From CAJUOR01 sp964596105 (GTDB taxonomy: Bacteria > Bacillota_I > Bacilli_A > Erysipelotrichales > Coprobacillaceae), in contig CAZQRT010000012.1 in NCBI GenBank assembly GCA_964596105.1, forward strand, positions 1 through 24,900: a DNA stretch of 24,900 bases, written 5' to 3'. Shown piece by piece: positions 1-7,520 of this stretch. The notes below the pieces were generated by a model. It saw nothing but the letters and a program-made list of their open reading frames with translations, was not told the DNA's origin and did no database searches. The translations under genes and the position numbers were made by a program. Each line of letters starts with the position of its first letter. Within the stretch, counting starts at the first letter, position 1.

Positions 1-930
1 TCTCTGGCCGGCAATATCGGCGTGCCTTACAGCGAGGTGGTTTTAAAGGAAAACCTCTTGAAAGAAAGCGGGCATGCCGTCGTTTTGGAGCTTTCCAACT
101 TCCAGCTTCTTGATATCGATCAGTTTCATCCCGAAGTGGCGGCGATCACCAATTTAAGCCCGGATCATCTCGACTATATGGCCTCGCTGGATGAGTATTA
201 CCGAAGCAAGATGCGCATCTATGAGAATATGGGGGCCCGTGACTTTTTGGTTGTCAATGGCGATGATGAGGTTTTAAAGCAGTATCTTCAAAGTAATCCG
301 CCAAAGTGTCAAATCGCCGCCTTCAGTCTGGAACATGAGGCGGATATGATGCTTCAAGGTGACCAGCTCGTCTATCATCATCAGCCCGTCATGAAAACAA
401 GCGATATTCAGCTGGTCGGGCCGAAAAACATCATGAATGTCATGACCGCCCTTTTGATGGGGCACGCTTTGGGGCTCGATTTTCAAGCGATGGCTGATGT
501 CGTCAGAGGGTTTCAGGCGGTGGAGCACCGCATTGAGTTTGTCCGCGAGCTGGACGGCGTGAAGTATTACAATGACTCCAAGGCGACCAATACCGATGCC
601 ACGATCGTCGCGCTTGATTCCTTTTCCTGCCCCGTGATCCTTCTGATCGGCGGCAAGGACAAAGGGCTGGCCATGGATCCTTTAAAACCCCATTTGAAAC
701 ATGTCAGGATGATCATCGGCTACGGGGCCTGCGGCCAGCGTCTTTTAAATGATCTCAACTTTCCTGAGAGCGCTTATGTCCCTGATTTAACCCGGGCCGT
801 AGAGCTGGCAAAAGAAAGTGCCGTTTCTGGCGATGTCGTGCTGCTTTCGCCGACCACGTCCAGTTATGATCAGTTTGAGAACTATGAACAGCGCGGCCGG
901 GCTTTCAAAAGCATCGTGATGTCGCTATGA
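1..930 (+). CDS. murD: UDP-N-acetylmuramoylalanine--D-glutamate ligase (MurD), 5'-truncated by window edge
   Basis: The frame is open from base 1 (S-L-A-G-N-I-G...), so only the last ~309 residues of a roughly 450-residue protein are present. The P-loop lies upstream, outside the window. MurD is a cytoplasmic ligase that uses ATP to add D-glutamate to UDP-MurNAc-L-Ala in peptidoglycan synthesis. Visible family motifs, in order: AGNIG, ELSNFQL, NLSPDHLDYM (Mur ligase central-domain DHxD), GPKNIMN (usually GxHNxxN, the His here being Lys), HRIEFV, NDSKATNTDAT, LIGGKDKG and LSPTTSSYDQFENYEQRG, the last ones in the C-terminal ligand-binding domain. The stop at 928-930 is followed at once by the sepF promoter. 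MurD next to division genes matches the Bacillota dcw-cluster pattern. Family identity is secure. The GTG at 22 is an internal codon, not a start. Confidence 0.95.
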   Translation, partial: SLAGNIGVPYSEVVLKENLLKESGHAVVLELSNFQLLDIDQFHPEVAAITNLSPDHLDYMASLDEYYRSKMRIYENMGARDFLVVNGDDEVLKQYLQSNPPKCQIAAFSLEHEADMMLQGDQLVYHHQPVMKTSDIQLVGPKNIMNVMTALLMGHALGLDFQAMADVVRGFQAVEHRIEFVRELDGVKYYNDSKATNTDATIVALDSFSCPVILLIGGKDKGLAMDPLKPHLKHVRMIIGYGACGQRLLNDLNFPESAYVPDLTRAVELAKESAVSGDVVLLSPTTSSYDQFENYEQRGRAFKSIVMSL

Positions 931-937
931 TTTTTTG

Positions 938-966
938 TTTATTTTTGATCTTTATTATGTTATAAT
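938..966 (+). promoter_or_regulatory. sepF promoter, extended -10 type
   Basis: A perfect TATAAT lies at 961-966 with an upstream TG at 958-959 (TGnTATAAT). The hexamer 17 bases upstream, TTTATT at 938-943, is a poor -35, as is usual for extended -10 promoters. Transcription should start near 973, which makes the in-frame ATG at 974 almost leaderless and supports the ATG at 992 as the sepF start. Confidence 0.7.
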
Positions 967-991
967 GCAAGCGATGAAGGAGGATCAGACC

Positions 992-1429
992 ATGGGATAC
1001 GGAAAGAAAATTAAAGATTGGTTTATCGATGATATTGAACCGGCCGAGGGCGAAGAGGAAGAAGAAGACTACAGCGAGCCCCGGACCAGTATTTTTGAAC
1101 AGGCCCAGTCCCAGAAAACCAGCGACGCGGTGAAGGCGCTCGATGCCAGCAAGGACAGTCACCTCGTTTTGATTGAACCGCGGGCATTCTCGGAGGCCAG
1201 CGATATCGCGAATTTTTTAAAACAGAAAAGAGCCGCGGTCGTGAATCTGCACCGTCTGCAGAAGGCGCAGTCGAAACGCGTGATCGACTTTTTAAGCGGC
1301 GTGGTTTATGCCATCGATGGTGATATTCAGCGCATCGGTCCGAAGATCTTTCTTTGCACGCCGAAAAACATCGGGGTCGCCGGCAATATTACCATGGATG
1401 ATGATGAACTGGAAGGAGAAAAGTATTAG
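992..1429 (+). CDS. sepF: Cell division protein SepF
   Basis: A 145-residue protein. SepF polymerises into rings that bundle FtsZ filaments and anchor them to the membrane at the septum. The start is set at ATG 992 because AAGGAGG at 977-983 sits 8 bases upstream. Layout: an N-terminal amphipathic stretch (MGYGKKIKDWF) that typically binds membrane, an acidic linker rich in E/D (about residues 13-30), then the SepF core with VVNLHRLQ, RVIDFLSGVVYAIDGDIQRIG and IFLCTPKNI. Length and motifs are normal. It is transcribed from its own extended -10 promoter just downstream of murD. Its stop codon (1427-1429) is built into a hairpin that runs up to the ylmH start. Confidence 0.93.
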   Translation: MGYGKKIKDWFIDDIEPAEGEEEEEDYSEPRTSIFEQAQSQKTSDAVKALDASKDSHLVLIEPRAFSEASDIANFLKQKRAAVVNLHRLQKAQSKRVIDFLSGVVYAIDGDIQRIGPKIFLCTPKNIGVAGNITMDDDELEGEKY

Positions 1430-1455
1430 GACATTCTAATACTTTCTTTTTTATG
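1413..1455 (+). promoter_or_regulatory. Hairpin spanning the sepF stop and the ylmH start
   Basis: A perfect 10-bp stem, AAAGTATTAG (1420-1429) with CTAATACTTT (1436-1445), has a 6-base loop and is followed by CTTTTTT (1446-1452) and then ATG (1453). The stem is AT-rich, so a terminator would be weak. A Shine-Dalgarno-like AAGGAG (1413-1418) lies directly before the stem. If the stem forms, that sequence ends up about 8 bases from the ATG. The hairpin may therefore be an attenuator, or a spacer that brings the ribosome binding site to the start codon. Confidence 0.55.
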
Positions 1456-2205
1456 GACCATTATCTTGTTCATTTTCCCGGCGAGAAGGTTTTTCTGTCC
1501 CAGGTGCTCGACGCCATATCGCGGGTTAAAAAGACCGGGAACCCGGTCCTTTTTGACTTTCTCAATCCTTATCAGATGACGATCGTGGAAAGCGTCGCCG
1601 GCCAGAATGACATCGCGGTGGCGTTTGACGGCGGGATGGATCACGCCGAATACAAAAGGGCGCTTTTTTCCCCTGATGAAGACAACGATTTCGCGATCAG
1701 CGTCATCGCCGTTACCTGGCAAAAGAAGTTCAACGCCCTGACGCACCGCGATATTCTCGGCGCTTTGATGTCGCTGGGTTTGAAGCGAAGCGTCATCGGG
1801 GATATTTACATCACCCCCGGAAAAGCTTATGTCGCCTGCAAACAGGAGCTGGCCGGCCTGCTTTTAAACGAGCTGAAAAAGATCCGGCGCGGCAGTGTGA
1901 AAACGAGTCTCTGCCAGGAGCGGATCATAAAAGAAGAGCATTTTGAGACGGTGATGCTGCCGGTTTCCGCCTTGCGTCTCGACGTTCTCATCGCCGAAGC
2001 GTGGCATCTTTCGCGAAGCCAGGCGCAGGCTTTGATCCGCGCACAAAATGTCAAAGTTAACTATAAAGAGGTTGTGCAATTTCATTATTTGTGTCATAAT
2101 AATGACATGATTTCCGTGGCGGGCCACGGCCGTTTTAAAATATCGGAAACCGGCCGCGTCAACCGCAAAAACAAACCAGTGGTGGAAATCCGGTTTTTCC
2201 GATAG
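1453..2205 (+). CDS. ylmH: YlmH-family S4-domain RNA-binding protein
   Basis: A 250-residue protein of the YlmH family, found between sepF and divIVA in many Bacillota. YlmH binds RNA/ribosomes and has been tied to division-locus function and to ribosome rescue; which role applies here cannot be told from sequence. The N-terminal region contains the family pattern HFPGEKVFLSQVLD...FLNPYQMTIVE; the middle is a small alpha/beta domain. The C-terminal S4 domain covers about residues 175-245 (LRLDVLIAEAWHLSRSQAQALI..QNVKVNYKEV). The ATG at 1453 is preceded by a T-tract and has no close ribosome binding site (see the hairpin entry). The B. subtilis gene ylmG, which would sit between sepF and ylmH, is absent. 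The divIVA start follows the stop by 11 bases. Confidence 0.88.
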   Translation: MDHYLVHFPGEKVFLSQVLDAISRVKKTGNPVLFDFLNPYQMTIVESVAGQNDIAVAFDGGMDHAEYKRALFSPDEDNDFAISVIAVTWQKKFNALTHRDILGALMSLGLKRSVIGDIYITPGKAYVACKQELAGLLLNELKKIRRGSVKTSLCQERIIKEEHFETVMLPVSALRLDVLIAEAWHLSRSQAQALIRAQNVKVNYKEVVQFHYLCHNNDMISVAGHGRFKISETGRVNRKNKPVVEIRFFR

Positions 2206-2216
2206 GTGGTGACGAC

Positions 2217-2699
2217 ATGAGCAAAGATACCTTCACGACCCGCTTTCGCGGTTATGATCCCGGTGAAGTGGACGCGAAGCTGAAGCAGCTGCAGGATGAA
2301 ATCACCCGCCTCAACAAAGAGAAAGACCTCTTGCAGGAGGATGTCAACAAACTTCGCGAAGAGAATAAAATTTTGAATCACCGCATTCAGATTCACGAGA
2401 AGGCCAATGAGGAAATCGCCCGGCTGGCTTTGAAAGAGGCCAGCGAACTGATCGAAAAAGCCAAGCGCAACGCCAATTTGATTTTGCAGGAATCGCTGGA
2501 CTATGTCCATACCCTGAGCGGAGAAGTGGAGGGCTTCAAGGAAAAGGCCGCGGCTTTGAGGGCCAGCGTGCAGAAGATCAACCAGGAGCTTCTCGACACG
2601 ATCGACCATTCCGAGCTTTACTACCTGATCAGCGAAGGATCCAGTCCCGATGCCAAACACGCCAATCTAGTCGTCGACAGTGATGATCAAAAAGACTAA
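2217..2699 (+). CDS. divIVA: DivIVA-family cell division/polarity coiled-coil protein
   Basis: A 160-residue protein. DivIVA proteins sense negatively curved membrane at poles and septa and recruit partners. The start has AGGTGGTG (2204-2211) at good spacing. The N-terminal lipid-binding module is recognisable from FRGYDPGEVDAKLKQL (residues ~10-25; compare the family FxRxxRGYDxxEVxxFL). It begins unusually close to the N-terminus, without the usual LTPxDIxNKxF lead-in. A long heptad-like coiled coil (about 20-135) follows, with many K/E/L residues. The C-terminus is short and polar. Position after ylmH and before ileS matches the B. subtilis order. GpsB is an alternative within the same superfamily, but length and synteny favour DivIVA. 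Confidence 0.88.
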   Translation: MSKDTFTTRFRGYDPGEVDAKLKQLQDEITRLNKEKDLLQEDVNKLREENKILNHRIQIHEKANEEIARLALKEASELIEKAKRNANLILQESLDYVHTLSGEVEGFKEKAAALRASVQKINQELLDTIDHSELYYLISEGSSPDAKHANLVVDSDDQKD

Positions 2700-2704
2700 G
2701 ACGA

Positions 2705-2910
2705 AGACAAGTCTCACGAGAACTTCTTTTTAGAGAGTCCGCGGACGGTGCGAGCGGATAAAGAACCTGGTGAGATATCACTTTCGAGTCGCTTATCCCA
2801 AATTCAGTAAGATAAGCCGCGGGTCGCGTTAAGACTTTAAGAGCATGGCCCAGCCATGAACAAAGGTGGTACCGCGTGATGATTTGCGTCCTTTCGAAGG
2901 GCGCTTTTTT
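2705..2910 (+). promoter_or_regulatory. Isoleucine T-box leader of ileS
   Basis: The non-coding stretch between divIVA and ileS has T-box landmarks. The conserved T-box AACAAAGGTGGTACCGCG is at 2859-2876. Stem I shows the AGAGAG-type element (~2733) and the GGTGCGAGC apical region (~2747-2755). A specifier candidate ATC (2777-2779, Ile) sits in GAGATATCAC. The antiterminator bulge TGGT (2867-2870) fits a tRNA with discriminator A, as in tRNA-Ile. An intrinsic terminator stem GCGTCCTT/AAGGGCGC (2886-2904) followed by six T closes the leader. Uncharged tRNA-Ile would stabilise the antiterminator and allow ileS transcription. I see no convincing promoter between the divIVA stop and the leader. 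Confidence 0.93.
2886..2910 (+). terminator. T-box intrinsic terminator
   Basis: An 8-bp stem (one G-T pair), 2886-2893 with 2897-2904, a 3-base loop, and T6 at 2905-2910. It is the conditional terminator of the ileS T-box and competes with the antiterminator that contains the T-box motif. Confidence 0.88.
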
Positions 2911-2930
2911 ATTGTGAGGGGGAATAGGAA

Positions 2931-5675
2931 ATGAACTACAAAGACACCCTGCTGATGCCGAAAACGGACTTTGAGATGCGCGGCAATCTCGCGAAAAAAG
3001 AGCCCGGTTTTGTGCAGCGGTGGCAGGAAATGAAACTTTATGAGAAAGTTTTGAAACAAAATGAAGGAAAACCGGCGTTTGTTTTCCATGACGGGCCGCC
3101 TTACGCCAACGGCGACATGCACATGGGGCACATGATGAACAAGGTCATCAAAGACGTCATCGTGCGCTACAAAAACATGACCGGATACTACTGCCCGTTT
3201 GTTCCCGGCTGGGACACCCACGGCCTGCCGATCGAAAGCGCGATCCAGAAACTCGGCGTGGACAGAAAAAAAATGAGCACGGCCAAATTCCGCGAAAAAT
3301 GCTACGATTACGCCTTGAAGCAGGTGGACAGACAGAAAGAGCAGCTGATCCGCATGGGCACCTTCGCGGATTACGATCATCCTTATCTGACCCTGCAGAA
3401 AGAGTTTGAGGCGGATCAGATTGAAATCTTTGGAAAAATGGCCCTCGACGGCCTGATCTACAAAGGCAAAAAGCCGGTCTACTGGTCTTATTCCAGCGAA
3501 TCGGCTTTAGCGGAAGCCGAGGTGGAGTATTACGATATCAAGTCCCCGGCGATCTATGTTTTGTTTGATGTCATCGACGGCAAAGGCGTTTTAAACGGCG
3601 ATGAGCATTTTGTGATCTGGACCACCACGCCGTGGACGATCCCTTCCAACCAGGCGATCTGCTTAAATGGCGGTCTTCTCTATGCCGCAGTCAAAACCCC
3701 GAAAGGCACCTTGATTGTCCTTGCCGAGCTGGTTGATCAGCTTTGCGAATTATTCCAGATTTCTGATTACGAAGTCGTTAAAACTTACTATGGATCCGAG
3801 CTGGAAGGCGTCATCTGCGCCCATCCGTTTAAAGGCATGGCGCCGTTTTATGACCGCGATATTCCCGTCATCCTGGGCGATCATGTCACCGCTGACGCCG
3901 GTACCGGCTGCGTCCATACCGCTCCGGGCTTTGGTGTTGACGACTTTAATGTCGGCTTAAAGTACGGCCTCGAGGTTTTGTGCCCGGTCAATGAGCAGGG
4001 CCGCATGATGGCTGAAACCGGGGATTTTCTGGCCGGACAGCATGTCGACGAGGCCAACCAGACGGTCTGCGACAAACTCTCCGCACAGGGCCGCCTCTTA
4101 AATCTGACCTGGATCACGCACTCCTATCCGCATGACTGGCGCACGAAAAAGCCGATCATCTTCCGCGCCACCGATCAGTGGTTCTGCTCGATCGACAAAA
4201 TCCGCGACAAGCTGCTCGATGAGATCGACCATGTCACCTGGCTCAATCAGTGGGGCCACATCCGCATCTACAACATGATCCGCGACCGCGGCGACTGGTG
4301 CATTTCCCGCCAGCGCACCTGGGGCGTCCCGATCCCGATTTTCTACTGCGAGGACGGCACGCCGGTGATGGAAAAAGAAGTGTTCGACCATATCGCCAAA
4401 CTGTTTCGCGAGTACGGCTCCAACGTCTGGTTTGAGAAAGAGGAAAAGGATCTCTTGCCGGAAGGCTACAGCAATCCTCATTCCCCGCACGGCGTGTTCA
4501 AAAAAGAAAAAGACATCATGGATGTCTGGTTTGATTCCGGCAGCAGCCACACCGGCTGCATGCGCGAAAGAGGGCTGGGTTATCCGATGGATCTTTACTT
4601 TGAGGGCAGCGATCAGTACCGCGGCTGGTTTAACTCCAGCCTGATCATCGGCACCGCGGTTTACGGCCATGCCCCTTATAAAACCGTGCTTTCCCACGGC
4701 TTTGTTCTGGACGGCAAGGGCAACAAAATGAGTAAATCTTTAGGCAATACGATCGATCCGATCAAAATGGTCAACCGTTTTGGCGCTGATGTCATCCGCT
4801 TATGGGCCTGCTCGGTCGCTTTTCAGTCCGATGTCCGGGTTTCCGAGGAAATCCTCAAGCAGACCAGCGAGAACTACCGCAAAATCCGCAACACCATGCG
4901 CTTTGTGCTGGGCAATCTCAACGACTTCAAGGCCGCTGACTTAGTTGATCCGGCCCGGCTGAATGAGATTGACCGCTATATGCTGGCGAAATTAAATGAG
5001 CAGATCACCCATATCCTGGACTGCTACGAGCATTATGATTTCCTCGAAGCGGTCAACTCCACTTTAGTCTACATGACCAATCTTCTCAGCGCGTTCTATC
5101 TGGATTACACCAAGGATATTCTCTATATTGAAAAAGCCGACAGTCCGAGACGCCGCGAAGTGCAGACCGTGCTTTACCACCACTTCAAGCAGTTCACGAA
5201 AGTTTTGTCCCCGGTTCTGGTTTTCACCATGGAGGAGCTGCACGATCATTTCCACTGCGACGACGACAAAGCGGAGTCTATTTTCCTGGAAGATCTCCCG
5301 GAACTTCCAAAAGTCACAAGCGATGACGAACTGGTGGAGAAGTTTTTGACGGTGCGCCAGGATGTCTTAAAAGCTTTGGAGATTGCCCGGCAGGATAAAG
5401 TGATCGGCAAATCCCTGGAGGCAAAAGTGACGCTTTGCCTGAAGGACGAATATCAGGATATCACGAATATCAAAGAAAATTTAAACCGCCTGCTGATTGT
5501 TTCCAAGGTTGAGATAACAGATCAAAATACAGGTGACCCGTATCCGACCGGGACGATCAGGGTGGAGAAGTTTAACGGCGTGCTGTGCCAGCGCTGCTGG
5601 AACGTCTATGAACCTGAAGAGATGGCTAACGAGGAAATCTGCCAGCGCTGCGCCGCGGTCTTGAGCGGGGAATAA
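2931..5675 (+). CDS. ileS: Isoleucine--tRNA ligase (IleS)
   Basis: A 914-residue class I aminoacyl-tRNA synthetase that charges tRNA-Ile with isoleucine and edits valine. The Rossmann-fold signature HMGH is at residues 64-67 (GPPYANGDMHMGH). The CP1 editing domain includes the WTTTPWTIPSN stretch. The KMSKS loop is exactly KMSKS at 599-603. An anticodon-binding domain follows, and a C-terminal zinc finger has Cys886, Cys889, Cys904 and Cys907 (CQRC...CQRC). This is the bacterial (Zn-containing) type of normal length. The ATG at 2931 follows a GAGGGGGA ribosome binding site (about 2916-2923). Expression is gated by the upstream Ile T-box. lspA starts 15 bases after the stop. Confidence 0.98.
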   Translation: MNYKDTLLMPKTDFEMRGNLAKKEPGFVQRWQEMKLYEKVLKQNEGKPAFVFHDGPPYANGDMHMGHMMNKVIKDVIVRYKNMTGYYCPFVPGWDTHGLPIESAIQKLGVDRKKMSTAKFREKCYDYALKQVDRQKEQLIRMGTFADYDHPYLTLQKEFEADQIEIFGKMALDGLIYKGKKPVYWSYSSESALAEAEVEYYDIKSPAIYVLFDVIDGKGVLNGDEHFVIWTTTPWTIPSNQAICLNGGLLYAAVKTPKGTLIVLAELVDQLCELFQISDYEVVKTYYGSELEGVICAHPFKGMAPFYDRDIPVILGDHVTADAGTGCVHTAPGFGVDDFNVGLKYGLEVLCPVNEQGRMMAETGDFLAGQHVDEANQTVCDKLSAQGRLLNLTWITHSYPHDWRTKKPIIFRATDQWFCSIDKIRDKLLDEIDHVTWLNQWGHIRIYNMIRDRGDWCISRQRTWGVPIPIFYCEDGTPVMEKEVFDHIAKLFREYGSNVWFEKEEKDLLPEGYSNPHSPHGVFKKEKDIMDVWFDSGSSHTGCMRERGLGYPMDLYFEGSDQYRGWFNSSLIIGTAVYGHAPYKTVLSHGFVLDGKGNKMSKSLGNTIDPIKMVNRFGADVIRLWACSVAFQSDVRVSEEILKQTSENYRKIRNTMRFVLGNLNDFKAADLVDPARLNEIDRYMLAKLNEQITHILDCYEHYDFLEAVNSTLVYMTNLLSAFYLDYTKDILYIEKADSPRRREVQTVLYHHFKQFTKVLSPVLVFTMEELHDHFHCDDDKAESIFLEDLPELPKVTSDDELVEKFLTVRQDVLKALEIARQDKVIGKSLEAKVTLCLKDEYQDITNIKENLNRLLIVSKVEITDQNTGDPYPTGTIRVEKFNGVLCQRCWNVYEPEEMANEEICQRCAAVLSGE

Positions 5676-5690
5676 TTTGTGGTGACGGAC

Positions 5691-6254
5691 ATGTTTGACT
5701 TGTTTAAACAAAAACTCAAAGCCTTTTTCCATAAAGTCAAAAACCGCGATTTTGCCTTTCCCTTTACCAGGCGCGATATGATTGTGAGCCTGGCGGTCAT
5801 CACCGGTATTTTTCTAGGCGATCAGCTCACCAAGCAGCTCGCCGGAAGGATGCTGATGGAAGGGCAGAGCTACGAGCTGGTGGATAATATTTTCTATTTT
5901 ACCTACGTGCATAATACCGGCATGGCGTGGAGTCTTTTTCAGGGCGCGCGCTGGATCTTTGTGGTGCTGACCATCATCGCGATTATGGGCATGATCTATT
6001 TTTTCACCATGACCAAAAAGCATGAGGTTTTGACCCGCTGCGGTCTGATCCTGACATTAGGGGGATCACTGGGGAACCTGGCGGACCGTGTCTTTCTGGG
6101 ATATGTCCGCGATTTTATCCATTTCTATATATTCGGCTATGATTTTCCGATTTTCAATGTCGCTGATATCGCGGTCGTCATGGGGATCGGCCTGATCATC
6201 CTGGAAATTTTCATTCAGGAGTATAAGATATGGAAATTATCGAAGACATTGTAG
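5691..6254 (+). CDS. lspA: Lipoprotein signal peptidase (signal peptidase II)
   Basis: A membrane aspartyl protease that removes the signal peptide from diacylglyceryl-prolipoproteins. ATG 5691 (187 aa) is preferred because GTGGTGAC (5679-5686) lies in the same position as the divIVA ribosome binding site; in-frame GTG codons at 5679 and 5682 lie inside that site. Four transmembrane segments are apparent (about 31-46, 67-84, 87-106 and 157-176). Conserved motifs: GDQLTK (D44), NTGMAWS, GGSLGNLADR (N129, D132), VRDF (D141) and FNVAD (D159), so the catalytic aspartates are intact. A basic, amphipathic N-terminal extension of ~28 residues precedes TM1, making it longer than the usual 150-165. 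Its 3' end overlaps rluD by 25 bases, suggesting translational coupling. Confidence 0.95.
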   Translation: MFDLFKQKLKAFFHKVKNRDFAFPFTRRDMIVSLAVITGIFLGDQLTKQLAGRMLMEGQSYELVDNIFYFTYVHNTGMAWSLFQGARWIFVVLTIIAIMGMIYFFTMTKKHEVLTRCGLILTLGGSLGNLADRVFLGYVRDFIHFYIFGYDFPIFNVADIAVVMGIGLIILEIFIQEYKIWKLSKTL

Positions 6255-7138
6255 AAAAGGACGGGCCGCGCGTCGATCAGTATCTTTATCAAAAGGGGCT
6301 GGGAACGCGCACCCAGATTCAAAGCTATATCAAAGCGGGGCATCTGAAAGTCAACGACAGCCTGGTGAAAGCCAGTTACGCGGTGAAAAAAGGCGACCGC
6401 ATCCGTTATGAGATTCCCGATCCCAAACCTTGCGAGATCCTGCCGGAAGATATCCCCTTAGACATCGTCTATGAGGATGAGGATGTCATCGTCATCAATA
6501 AACCGTCGGGGATGATCGTCCATCCCGGTCCCGGGGTTTATACCGGGACCCTGGTCAACGCCCTTTTGTATCACTGTCATGATTTGTCGGGCATTAACGG
6601 CGTGCTGCGCCCGGGCATCGTGCACCGCCTCGATAAAGACACGAGCGGGCTGATCATGGTCGCGAAAAACGATCAGAGTCACCAGGAGCTGGCCCGCCAG
6701 CTCGCGGATAAAACCGCGCACCGCGTCTACATCGCTTTAGTGCACGGGGTGGTGGATCACAACTACGGGCGCATCGAGGCCCCAATCGGGCGCGATCCCG
6801 CTGACCGCCAGAGCATGACGGTGACCGCCCGCAACGGCAAGCCGGCCGTCACGGAATTTAAGGTTTTGCGGCGCTACGCGGAGTATACCCTTTTGCAGTG
6901 TCAGCTGGAAACCGGCCGCACCCATCAGATTCGCGTCCATCTGCGCTATATCGGCTATCCGGTCGCCGGGGATCCCAAGTACGGCTACCGCCGCGACCGC
7001 GATACAGAGCACGGCCAGTACCTGCATGCCGCGGCCCTGTCATTCCATCACCCGAAAACCGGCGCCCCGTTATTTTTCACATGTCCTCTGCCTGACTGGT
7101 ACCAGGCCCGTTTAGAAATTTTGAAAGGAGATTATTAG
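6230..7138 (+). CDS. rluD: RluD/RluA-family 23S rRNA pseudouridine synthase
   Basis: A 302-residue protein that isomerises uridine to pseudouridine in large-subunit rRNA. An N-terminal S4 RNA-binding domain (about 12-60: RVDQYLYQKG..TRTQIQSYIKAGHLKVN) precedes the catalytic domain. The signature HRLDKDTSG is at 132-140, with catalytic Asp135; GRTHQIRVHL and GDPKYG follow as expected. AGGAG (6217-6221) lies inside the lspA coding end, 8 bases before the ATG. The lspA-rluD order is conserved in Bacillota (ylyB in B. subtilis). The exact target uridine cannot be read from sequence, so the symbol denotes the family. Confidence 0.93.
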   Translation: MEIIEDIVEKDGPRVDQYLYQKGLGTRTQIQSYIKAGHLKVNDSLVKASYAVKKGDRIRYEIPDPKPCEILPEDIPLDIVYEDEDVIVINKPSGMIVHPGPGVYTGTLVNALLYHCHDLSGINGVLRPGIVHRLDKDTSGLIMVAKNDQSHQELARQLADKTAHRVYIALVHGVVDHNYGRIEAPIGRDPADRQSMTVTARNGKPAVTEFKVLRRYAEYTLLQCQLETGRTHQIRVHLRYIGYPVAGDPKYGYRRDRDTEHGQYLHAAALSFHHPKTGAPLFFTCPLPDWYQARLEILKGDY

Positions 7139-7139
7139 T

Positions 7140-7472
7140 ATGGCTATCACGATTCATTTGTATTACACCGGCCAGGGCGAGGCCGCGCAAAATTTCGCCA
7201 AGGAGATGATCTCAAGCGGTGTCGTCGCGAAAATCCGCGCCGAGGAAGGCAACCTGGGGTACAATTATTATGTGTCCCTGGAGCATCCGGAAACGGTTCT
7301 GCTCGTCGATCAGTGGGAGAACCAGGAGGCCATCGACCGCCATCACGCCTCGGAGATGATGAGCGAGCTCGCCGCCTTGAGAGACAAATACGATTTGAAG
7401 ATGCAGGTGAAACGCTATATTGAGGACGAGGAAGGAACCCCGGCCAAAGATCAGCAGTTTATCCGCCAGTAA
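7140..7472 (+). CDS. Small ABM-fold (putative quinol monooxygenase) protein
   Basis: A 110-residue protein resembling the antibiotic biosynthesis monooxygenase / YgiN-like dimeric alpha-beta barrel fold. Supporting stretches are LYYTGQGEAAQNFAKEM at the start, NLGYNYYVSLEHPETVLLVDQWENQEAIDRHHAS in the middle (the typical E-N-x-G-Y / DQWxNxxAIDxHH pattern) and a short basic-acidic tail. Members act as cofactor-free monooxygenases on quinols or are uncharacterised; substrate unknown here. It starts one base after the rluD stop, with AAAGGAG (7124-7130) inside the rluD end, so it is the last gene of the sepF-to-here run. The symmetric terminator at 7474 follows its stop directly. Confidence 0.75.
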   Translation: MAITIHLYYTGQGEAAQNFAKEMISSGVVAKIRAEEGNLGYNYYVSLEHPETVLLVDQWENQEAIDRHHASEMMSELAALRDKYDLKMQVKRYIEDEEGTPAKDQQFIRQ

Positions 7473-7473
7473 A

Positions 7474-7506
7474 CAATAAAGGACGGTTTTTTACCGTCCT
7501 TTATTG
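7474..7506. terminator. Bidirectional intrinsic terminator between convergent genes
   Basis: A perfect 14-bp stem, 7474-7487 with 7493-7506, with a T5 loop. Read as core GGACGGT/ACCGTCC, both strands carry the same TTTATTG tail, so it can terminate the plus-strand ABM gene and the minus-strand RNase HIII-like gene. Confidence 0.9.
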
Positions 7507-7520
7507 CGTCCCGTTTGATT

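Noticed and set aside
4098..4697. Long minus-strand open frame inside ileS
   Set aside because: Shadow frame in GC-rich coding DNA; the plus strand carries all IleS motifs and the minus product has no recognisable domain or start signals.
5679..5690. GTG 5679 as the lspA start
   Set aside because: It overlaps the GTGGTGAC ribosome binding site that serves ATG 5691, in the same form as at divIVA.
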